Source: Burkholderiales bacterium
GTDB lineage: Bacteria; Pseudomonadota; Gammaproteobacteria; Burkholderiales; UBA11063
Length of the DNA stretch: 5,433 nucleotides
Direction: 5' to 3'
Assembly: GCA_026461645.1 (NCBI GenBank)
Contig: JAPJMP010000163.1
Coordinates: 1 to 5,433, forward strand
Both the position numbers and the translations under genes were made by a program. Shown piece by piece: positions 1 to 5,433 of this stretch; positions within the stretch are counted from its first letter, which is position 1, and each line of letters opens with the position of its first letter. The notes beneath the pieces are model-generated. The model saw nothing but the letters and a program-made list of their open reading frames with translations. It had not been told where the DNA came from and did not search any database.

Positions 1-480
1 AATTACTAGTTGAATGGGAGGCCAAATATTTCCCAAAATAATCCCAATTAAAACAGAAACTAAACCAGTAATTATTGGAATAAATCTTTTACCGCCAAAA
101 AAAGCAAAATAATCTGGGAGTTTAATGTCTTTATATTTATTATACAAAACAGCAGCGACAATACCAATTATCATCCCCCCTAATACTCCGGTATTAATAT
201 CTTTATCAATAGAGGTAACTATCGTAGTCATTATTAAATAACCTACTGCTGCAGCTAATCCAGCAGTCCCATTATTTTCTTTGGCCAGACCGATTGCAAC
301 CCCTAGAGCAAATAATATCGGTAATTGTGTAAAAATAATATTCCCAGCTTCAGCTATATATTTTAAATTCAATAAGTCCGGTTGACCCAAACGCATTAAA
401 ATTCCGGCAACTGGTAATAACGAGATTGGCAACATTAATGCCCTACCTAATTGTTGTATTTTATCAAATTTAAACCGCAT
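1..480 (-). CDS. nagE: N-acetylglucosamine PTS permease, EIIC domain (N-terminal 160 codons, cut by window edge)
   Basis: Inner-membrane sugar channel of the phosphotransferase system; it imports GlcNAc and releases it inside as GlcNAc-6-phosphate. The translation starts MRFKFDKIQQLGRALMLPIS and aligns almost without gaps to the start of E. coli NagE. Shared landmarks are LGRAL-LPI near residues 11-19, RLGQPDLLN at 30-38, AAAVGYL at 77-82, and LPD-FFGGKRF-PI-TG at 121-139. Hydrophobic stretches lie at about 12-30, 47-65, 72-90, 97-113 and 133-157, as expected for EIIC. There is no signal peptide beyond the first membrane segment. The reading frame is still open at base 1, so the rest of EIIC and any EIIB domain lie outside. 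Because an EIIA domain is present on the adjacent NagF, I infer an EIICB protein without its own EIIA, as in the Pseudomonas NagE/NagF pair. The ATG start is 6 bases after the nagF stop and has a ribosome site inside the end of nagF. A glucose-type EIIC (PtsG) is possible but fits less well. Confidence 0.93.
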   Translation of the reverse strand, partial: MRFKFDKIQQLGRALMLPISLLPVAGILMRLGQPDLLNLKYIAEAGNIIFTQLPILFALGVAIGLAKENNGTAGLAAAVGYLIMTTIVTSIDKDINTGVLGGMIIGIVAAVLYNKYKDIKLPDYFAFFGGKRFIPIITGLVSVLIGIILGNIWPPIQLVI

Positions 481-486
481 AATATT

Positions 487-2988
487 TTACCCTATTAAAT
501 GTTGATATTTGTTAGATAAATAATTTCTAATTTCTGCTGTTGTAGACATTTTTAAACACTCTTGAGTACTTTCATAGCAATCGGCATAACTTAATTGACG
601 AATAAATGATTTATTTTCAGCAATTATATTTATTGGCATTGACAAATTATTTATGCCCAAACCGATTAAAATTACTATAGCTAATTTTTCTGAAGCCATT
701 ATGCCACAAACTGAAACGGCTTTATTATATTTTTTTGCAGCCACTGCAACCATACTAATACTATTTATAACAGCAGGATGCAAGTGATCAATCCTTGATG
801 CTAACAATGAATTTTGTCTATCAATAGCAAGCGTATACTGACTTAAGTCATTGGTACCGATGGAAAAAAAATCAACAGCGGCAGCAAATTTTTCTGCCAT
901 GAATACTACTGATGGAACTTCGACCATTATTCCCAATTCAATTTTCTTATTATTGTTTAATTCATTTTTTAGCTGCTTAAATATTTGTTCAACTTCATAA
1001 TATTCTTCAAGTGTTGAAATCATCGGAATCATTATACGTAAATTATCAATATTTAATTTTAATAAAGCCGTTAATTGTTCAACTAATAAATGTTTATTTA
1101 GCAGACTAAGTCTAATACCTCTTACACCTAATTCAGGATTAGTTTCAAAAGGTAAGTTTATATATTCAACTACTTTTTCTCCTCCTGCATCTAATGTTCT
1201 AACTGTAAATGGTAAACCTTGTAAATTTTGTGCAATTGAATTATAAATTTCTACTTGTTCCTCTACTGTTGGCTGTTTAATTCTATCGAAATATATAAAT
1301 TCAGTTCTAAATAATCCTATCCCCTTACCACCGTTTTCTAATAACTTTTCGACTTCGCTAGCTTTAGTAATATTTGCGTAACAATTTACTTCAAGTTTAT
1401 CTTGTGTAACTGCGACCTGAGTTGCCGTCAATAAACTTTCTTCACGCTTACGTTTGATTTCGCTAATTATACGCTTTATTTCTATAATCATTGCCGGATC
1501 TGGGTTAATATCTAAATACCCATTATTACAATCTAAGACAGCTTCAACTCCAGGCTCAACATTCATTATATTGTTATTAACATTTACCAATAATGGAATC
1601 CCTTTAACTTTAGCTAAAATTGCTACATGCGAAGTTGTTCCACCGGTAATTGAAACCAAACCAACAATATTTTTATCAATTTTTGTTAAATCAGATGTGG
1701 TTAACTCATCTGCAATTAATATTGTTGGCTCATTTAATATTAATGATTGAGCTTTGGCACCATCTAATTCTAATAAAACTCTATTTCTAATATCCTTTAA
1801 ATCATTTTGGCGTTCCATTAAATATGGAATATTAGAATTGATTAATTCATTGCAGTTATTTAAAATTACTTGATTAAAAGCATATGCAGCAGAATAATTA
1901 TTTTTTATATAATTAACAGTGTCGTCAATAATTTGTGGGTCATTTAAAATAAATAAGTGTGAGTTTAAAATATCTCGATATTCATTATCACTATCTTTAA
2001 TTTGATCTAAGTTATACTGAATATCCTTAATTACAATTTTGATCGCAGCAAAAAGCGATTCTTCTTCAAAAGCTGGATTAACACAAGTTTCAACAAAATC
2101 AAATTTTATTTCCTTACGTTGCATAATTTTACCTGTAATCACACCGGCTGATGCAATAACACCATAAAACTTACTATCAGAGACTAAGTTATCAGATTTT
2201 ACCAATTTCTCACTAGCTTCAGTCTGATTATCAACAAAATTATTAAATAATTCAATTACTTGATTGATTATCTCAATGCTATCTGCAGTAATATATACTT
2301 CATCCTTACAAACTATCGCCAATTTCATAATTGAGCTAATACTTTTCATGTTAACTTTTTTATTGTTTTTTTCAATCCAGATATCACTAGAAAAAGTTTT
2401 CGCCAAATTAGCTAGTTTAGCAGCTGGTCTTGCATGAATACCATGCAAATTTTTTATGGTAACAGCTTCGGACTTTAGTTGAGTATGCTTAGAGTCATTA
2501 TTAGTCATACTATCTTGAATTTCATTAACATTAATCTGCAAAATTGGTTTACTTAATGTAGCCAATTTAATTGGCAACTTAACTATTGAGAAATTAGCAG
2601 CATTCAAATCTGGAAAAATTACTGGAGTGATTAAAGATTTAGCTGCTTTTGAAACATAATCCAAATCAAATTCACCAATAATTTGACCAGCTTCAACATT
2701 ATCTCCCTCTTTAACTAAAATCTTAAAGCCAACGCCATCTAATTCAACTGTTTCTATACCAATATGGATTAAAACTTCAAAGCCAAGTTTATGGCTTATC
2801 GTTATGGCATGCATAGATTTTGGTATGTTTTTTATTACACCATCAAATGGTGCATAAATTTTATTATCCAATGGATCTATTGCAATTCCGTCACCTACCA
2901 TAATATTTGCAAATACAGGATCAGGTACGCTTTCAATGTTTAATGCAACACCAATTAACGGCGCATAAACATTAATTACTTGTGCCAT
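487..2988 (-). CDS. nagF: Fused PTS phosphotransfer protein EIIA-HPr-EI (multiphosphoryl transfer protein)
   Basis: Cytoplasmic protein that should carry the whole soluble phosphorelay from phosphoenolpyruvate to the GlcNAc permease encoded next to it. Three domains can be read in order. EIIA of the glucose/GlcNAc type spans about 1-153, with the paired histidines H60 and H75 (15 apart, as H75/H90 in E. coli EIIA-Glc); H75 in LIHIGIETVEL is the phosphorylated one. HPr spans about 175-252, with phospho-His185 in GIHARPA, R187, and Ser216 at the HPr Ser46 position. Enzyme I spans about 274-833, with phospho-His454 in GGTTSHVAILAK. Its PEP-binding residues are R561 (LFRTEF), R597 (RTLDAGGEK), R623, E690, N713/D714 (GTNDLSQYT) and R724, and its acid/base residue is Cys761 (VCGIMASE). 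All key residues are intact. Polar linkers at about 154-173 and 253-272 separate the domains. The 833 aa length fits NagF proteins. AAGGA lies 7 bases before the ATG, and the EIIA fold begins directly after it. The gene follows acs by 19 bases and precedes nagE by 6. Fructose-type FPr is unlikely because its EIIA is of a different family. Confidence 0.95.
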   Translation of the reverse strand: MAQVINVYAPLIGVALNIESVPDPVFANIMVGDGIAIDPLDNKIYAPFDGVIKNIPKSMHAITISHKLGFEVLIHIGIETVELDGVGFKILVKEGDNVEAGQIIGEFDLDYVSKAAKSLITPVIFPDLNAANFSIVKLPIKLATLSKPILQINVNEIQDSMTNNDSKHTQLKSEAVTIKNLHGIHARPAAKLANLAKTFSSDIWIEKNNKKVNMKSISSIMKLAIVCKDEVYITADSIEIINQVIELFNNFVDNQTEASEKLVKSDNLVSDSKFYGVIASAGVITGKIMQRKEIKFDFVETCVNPAFEEESLFAAIKIVIKDIQYNLDQIKDSDNEYRDILNSHLFILNDPQIIDDTVNYIKNNYSAAYAFNQVILNNCNELINSNIPYLMERQNDLKDIRNRVLLELDGAKAQSLILNEPTILIADELTTSDLTKIDKNIVGLVSITGGTTSHVAILAKVKGIPLLVNVNNNIMNVEPGVEAVLDCNNGYLDINPDPAMIIEIKRIISEIKRKREESLLTATQVAVTQDKLEVNCYANITKASEVEKLLENGGKGIGLFRTEFIYFDRIKQPTVEEQVEIYNSIAQNLQGLPFTVRTLDAGGEKVVEYINLPFETNPELGVRGIRLSLLNKHLLVEQLTALLKLNIDNLRIMIPMISTLEEYYEVEQIFKQLKNELNNNKKIELGIMVEVPSVVFMAEKFAAAVDFFSIGTNDLSQYTLAIDRQNSLLASRIDHLHPAVINSISMVAVAAKKYNKAVSVCGIMASEKLAIVILIGLGINNLSMPINIIAENKSFIRQLSYADCYESTQECLKMSTTAEIRNYLSNKYQHLIG
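490..493 (-). promoter_or_regulatory. Ribosome binding site of nagE, inside the end of nagF
   Basis: Read on the minus strand, AGGG lies 9 bases before the nagE ATG and falls within the last two sense codons of nagF (ATA GGG, then TAA). Ribosomes ending nagF therefore pass over the nagE start signal, which suggests translational coupling of the soluble phosphocarrier and its membrane partner. The motif and spacing are seen directly; coupling is inferred. Confidence 0.65.
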
Positions 2989-2995
2989 ATTTAAA

Positions 2996-3000
2996 TCCTT
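2996..3000 (-). promoter_or_regulatory. Ribosome binding site of nagF
   Basis: AAGGA on the minus strand, 7 bases before the ATG at 2988. It is the best Shine-Dalgarno match in the window and supports that start codon. It sits in the 19-base gap after the acs stop. The rest of the gap is nearly all A and T and shows no hairpin that could end transcription. Confidence 0.75.
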
Positions 3001-3007
3001 ATAAAAT

Positions 3008-4981
3008 CTATTTATTCAATTTAAGCTGTTCAAGAATATTGGGGTTTTCCAATGTTGAAATGTCTTGCGAAATATCTTCGCCGTTTGCGATACTTTTAAG
3101 TAATCTTCGCATAATTTTACCAGAGCGTGTTTTAGGTAAATTTTCAGCAAAAACAATTCTGTCAGGTTGCGCAATTGGGCTAATAATTTTTGCTACCCAT
3201 TTTCTCAGCTCTTGTTCTAATTTAACTGCTGCCTCTTTACTGAGTTTTAAACCGCTTCCCTTGCAAACCACAAAAGCTACAATTGCTTCACCTTTAATTT
3301 CATCCTTTTTGGCAACCACTGCAGCTTCTGCAACCGCTTGATGTGCCACCAAAACTGATTCTATTTCCATGGTTCCAAGCCTATGCCCAGATACATTTAA
3401 AACATCATCAATTCTACCTAAAATCCAGAAATATCCATCTTTATCTTTATGCGCTGAATCACCTGCAACATAGTATTTTCCATTACCAATTTCTTTAGGA
3501 TAATAAGCATTAGTAAATCTTTTATCATTATTCCAAATTGTTCTAATTTGTGATGGAAATGGATTCTTAATTACTAAATACCCAGTGGCATTATTGTTCA
3601 AAGTATGTCCAGCCTCATCTATAATTGCAGCTTCAATTCCTGGTAATGGCATAGTACATGATCCAGGTTTTAATGATGTAACACCTGGTATTGGTGCCAG
3701 CATAATTGAACCAGTTTCAGTTTGCCACCAAGTATCAACAATTGGACATTTCTTACGACCAATATTATTGTAATACCAAAGCCATGCCTCTGGATTAATC
3801 GGTTCACCAACCGAACCTAACAATCTTAATGAAGATAAATCAAAATCATTCGGAAGGTCTGCTCCTAACTTAATCAATGTGCGAATTGCCGTTGGCGCTG
3901 TATAAAAAATGGTAACTTTAAATTGTTCAATTATTTCCCAGAAGCGCGAAGGTTGAGGGTATGTTGGCGTTCCTTCAAAAATAATTTGCGTGGCACCAAC
4001 CGCCAACGGACCATAACAAACATAAGAGTGACCAGTAATCCAACCCACATCAGCGGTGCACCAAAAAATATCATTAGGCTTCAAGTCAAAAACCCATTTT
4101 AAAGACATTATTGCACCTAAAAGATATCCCGCGGTAGAATGTTGTACCCCCTTAGGTGTACCAGTACTACCTGATGTATATAGAATAAACAATGCATGCT
4201 CACTGGGAAGTTTTACCGCTTTACAACTATCTTTTTGATTATTAATTAAATCATGCCACCAAATGTCACGTTTAGGCTGCCACTTAACTTTCGTGCCCGA
4301 CTTAGATAAAACAATTACGTTTTGAATTAATTTTTTACATGCAGTAACTTCCAGTGCTTCATCAACAGTAACTTTTAAATTTGTTTCTTTACCACCGCGA
4401 AAAAAACTATCAGCAGTAATTATTACTTTAGCTGTAGCATCAATAATTCTATCACTTAAAGATTTAGCAGAAAATCCAGCAAAAACCACAGAATGAATAA
4501 GCCCTAACCTTGCACAAGCTTGCATAGCAACTATGGCCTCTACACTATGTGGAAGATAAATTACAACTCTATCACCTAATTTAAGCCCTAGCGCTTTTAA
4601 ACCATTTGCAAATTTACAAGTCATGTTGTACAATTCTTTATAAGTAACTGTACATGTTTTTCCAGAATCAGCAATCGATATTATGGCGGTTTTATCAGCT
4701 TTATCTTCTAAATGACGATCTAAACAATTATATGATGCATTTAGTTTACCATCTTCAAACCACTTATAAAATGGCGCATTGGTTTTATTTAAGGTAATAG
4801 AAAACTTTTTATTCCAAGACAAATGTTTACTCGCCAAATCAGCCCAAAATTTAACATTGTTTTTACTTGCTCTATTTTGCAATTTAATATATTCATCTTT
4901 ATTTAAATTAGATAAACTTGAAAAACTTTTTGACGGAGCAAATGATTTAGTATTAGTTGTTATAGAATTAATTTTACTCAT
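3008..4981 (-). CDS. acs: Acetyl-CoA synthetase, AMP-forming
   Basis: Cytoplasmic enzyme that makes acetyl-CoA from acetate, ATP and CoA through acetyl-AMP. The 657 aa length is normal for the family. The N-terminal domain has [20 protein letters not shown] at 71-90, the phosphate loop [11 protein letters not shown] at 268-278, [11 protein letters not shown] at 310-320, SVGEP at 390-394, DTWWQTETG at 416-424 and catalytic D508. The C-terminal lid starts near the hinge D525, with SGHRLGT at 531-537 and [12 protein letters not shown] at 615-626. The acetate pocket fits Acs: W419 matches Salmonella W414, V391 matches V386, T316 matches T311, and I315 replaces V310. The large Trp argues for acetate rather than longer acyl substrates. 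K622 matches the catalytic K609 that Pat-type acetylases silence and sirtuins restore in Salmonella; whether that happens here is inference. Two CoA-contacting arginines differ (R194 is K198, R584 is A597). The next Met is at residue 120, too late to start the fold. It lies 17 bases after nagB, where it could use acetate freed from GlcNAc-6-phosphate. Propionyl-CoA synthetase is the main alternative, judged unlikely. Confidence 0.95.
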   Translation of the reverse strand: MSKINSITTNTKSFAPSKSFSSLSNLNKDEYIKLQNRASKNNVKFWADLASKHLSWNKKFSITLNKTNAPFYKWFEDGKLNASYNCLDRHLEDKADKTAIISIADSGKTCTVTYKELYNMTCKFANGLKALGLKLGDRVVIYLPHSVEAIVAMQACARLGLIHSVVFAGFSAKSLSDRIIDATAKVIITADSFFRGGKETNLKVTVDEALEVTACKKLIQNVIVLSKSGTKVKWQPKRDIWWHDLINNQKDSCKAVKLPSEHALFILYTSGSTGTPKGVQHSTAGYLLGAIMSLKWVFDLKPNDIFWCTADVGWITGHSYVCYGPLAVGATQIIFEGTPTYPQPSRFWEIIEQFKVTIFYTAPTAIRTLIKLGADLPNDFDLSSLRLLGSVGEPINPEAWLWYYNNIGRKKCPIVDTWWQTETGSIMLAPIPGVTSLKPGSCTMPLPGIEAAIIDEAGHTLNNNATGYLVIKNPFPSQIRTIWNNDKRFTNAYYPKEIGNGKYYVAGDSAHKDKDGYFWILGRIDDVLNVSGHRLGTMEIESVLVAHQAVAEAAVVAKKDEIKGEAIVAFVVCKGSGLKLSKEAAVKLEQELRKWVAKIISPIAQPDRIVFAENLPKTRSGKIMRRLLKSIANGEDISQDISTLENPNILEQLKLNK

Positions 4982-4988
4982 CTTATAT

Positions 4989-4993
4989 ATCCA
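4989..4993 (-). promoter_or_regulatory. Weak ribosome binding site of acs
   Basis: TGGAT on the minus strand, with GGA 8 bases before the ATG at 4981, inside the 17-base gap after the nagB stop. The match to the Shine-Dalgarno core is short, so acs translation may be weaker or may depend on ribosomes arriving from nagB. The start is supported mainly by the homology of the protein N-terminus and the lack of a nearby alternative Met. Confidence 0.45.
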
Positions 4994-4998
4994 TTAAA

Positions 4999-5433
4999 TT
5001 ATTCAGTTTTTAAATTGTATAATTCCTGTTCAAGTAAATAATATTCATCTCGCACATCTTCAAAATATTTAATGGTTTTTAATTTAAGTTCATATGCAGC
5101 AAATTCATCTGCTAAAATTAAAGAACTTTGGTGCATTTGCAATGCAGTTACAGGACACATGCAAGAAACTGCCCCATCAATAGCTGTTGCGACAGCATGT
5201 GCTTTATTAATCCCTTTAGCTAAAATTATTATATCTTTAGCATCCATAATGGTTTTAATACCTATAGTTAATGATAACTTTGGAGTTAAATCCACATTAT
5301 TATTAAAAAATCTAGAATTAGCAAGAATGGTACTATAATTTAAAGTTTTTACTCGCGTAACTGAATTTAAGGATGAGCTAGGTTCATTAAAAGCAATATG
5401 ACCATCTTCACCTACTCCGCCAATTAATAAAGC
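4999..5433 (-). CDS. nagB: Glucosamine-6-phosphate deaminase (C-terminal 144 codons, N-terminus beyond window)
   Basis: Converts glucosamine-6-phosphate to fructose-6-phosphate and ammonia, the last dedicated step of GlcNAc breakdown. The reading frame is open at the right edge and ends with TAA. The visible part aligns without gaps to E. coli NagB from residue 132 (fragment number plus 131). Catalytic D141, H143 and E148 are D10, H12 and E17 in GGVGEDGHIAFNEP. The substrate-binding R172 and K208 are R41 (ANSRFF) and K77 (GINKA). Residues of the allosteric GlcNAc-6-phosphate site in E. coli are also kept: S20/S21 (S151/S152), R27 (R158), K29 (K160) and Y123 (Y254). About 131 N-terminal residues are missing. 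The C-terminus runs 21 residues past Y123, about 9 more than E. coli, with an acidic, Leu/Tyr-rich, probably helical tail. A GTG in frame at 5295 is an internal Val codon, not a start. It is the first gene of the visible operon, 17 bases before acs. Confidence 0.95.
   Translation of the reverse strand, partial: ALLIGGVGEDGHIAFNEPSSSLNSVTRVKTLNYSTILANSRFFNNNVDLTPKLSLTIGIKTIMDAKDIIILAKGINKAHAVATAIDGAVSCMCPVTALQMHQSSLILADEFAAYELKLKTIKYFEDVRDEYYLLEQELYNLKTE

Larger units (their letters stand above)
1..5433 (-). other. Predicted nagB-acs-nagF-nagE operon (internal part)
   Basis: Four genes on one strand are separated by 17, 19 and 6 bases, too little for separate promoters and terminators, and none is visible. 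Their products form one route: PTS uptake of GlcNAc (NagE, NagF), deamination of glucosamine-6-phosphate (NagB) and activation of the acetate released on the way (Acs). The deacetylase gene nagA, which would join these steps, is not in the window and may lie past either edge. The promoter should lie upstream of nagB, outside the right edge, so nothing can be said of the regulator (NagC, NagR, NagQ or GntR type). Confidence 0.8.

Noticed and set aside
1454..1750. Plus-strand open frame of 98 codons opposite the EI part of nagF
   Set aside because: It is antisense to the phospho-His454 region, which is clearly coding on the minus strand; the Ile/Ser/Thr-rich translation is typical of a shadow frame.
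2989..2996. Palindrome ATTTAAAT in front of nagF as a possible operator
   Set aside because: It is only 8 bases, all A/T, in AT-rich DNA, and sits between the ribosome site and the ATG. It is expected by chance.
2982..3010. Possible terminator or internal promoter between acs and nagF
   Set aside because: The gap is 19 bases with no G/C-rich stem and no clear -35/-10 pair, so a continuous transcript is the simpler reading.
2982..3341. Plus-strand open frame of 119 codons opposite the end of acs
   Set aside because: It lies opposite well-conserved Acs codons. Its translation resembles no family I know, and it has no convincing ribosome site.
4999..5295. A separate short 98-codon gene starting at the GTG at 5295
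   Set aside because: The same frame stays open to the window edge and carries the NagB catalytic motif GGVGEDGHIAFNEP upstream of that GTG, so the GTG is an internal Val codon.
4779..5338. Plus-strand open frames opposite the acs start and the nagB end (4779-4997 and 5072-5338)
   Set aside because: Both overlap strongly supported minus-strand genes and have no recognisable product. Their hydrophobic look comes from the AT-rich antisense.

Overview
The window is AT-rich (roughly one third G+C by eye) and is filled by four genes, all on the minus strand. They read from high to low coordinates as nagB (3' part) -> acs -> nagF -> nagE (5' part). The gaps between them are 17, 19 and 6 bases. No terminator-like hairpin or promoter is visible between the genes, so this looks like the inside of one operon for uptake and breakdown of N-acetylglucosamine (GlcNAc), the monomer of chitin and a component of peptidoglycan.

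Layout in transcription order. Positions 5433-4999 hold the last 144 codons of glucosamine-6-phosphate deaminase (NagB), whose start lies beyond the right edge. Positions 4981-3008 hold a complete AMP-forming acetyl-CoA synthetase (Acs, 657 aa). Positions 2988-487 hold a complete fused PTS phosphotransfer protein of EIIA-HPr-EI order (NagF type, 833 aa). Positions 480-1 hold the first 160 codons of the GlcNAc PTS permease (NagE, EIIC domain), which runs off the left edge.

How they fit together: NagF carries phosphate from phosphoenolpyruvate through EI His454, HPr His185 and EIIA His75. It should pass it to the EIIB domain expected on the unseen part of NagE, which imports GlcNAc as GlcNAc-6-phosphate. 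A deacetylase (NagA, not in the window) would release acetate and glucosamine-6-phosphate. NagB converts the latter to fructose-6-phosphate and ammonia, and Acs can turn the acetate into acetyl-CoA. An acs gene between nagB and nagF therefore makes metabolic sense and is the most distinctive feature of the window.

Organism: the EIIA-HPr-EI fusion paired with a NagE permease is a proteobacterial arrangement, known for example from Pseudomonas and several Betaproteobacteria. From memory, the Acs sequence (notably the motifs around residues 69-90, 280-300 and 615-650) looks closest to betaproteobacterial Acs. The low G+C is unusual for that class, so an AT-rich betaproteobacterium (perhaps Neisseriales-like or another streamlined lineage) is a tentative guess. 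I see no mobile element, CRISPR array, RNA gene or long intergenic region.
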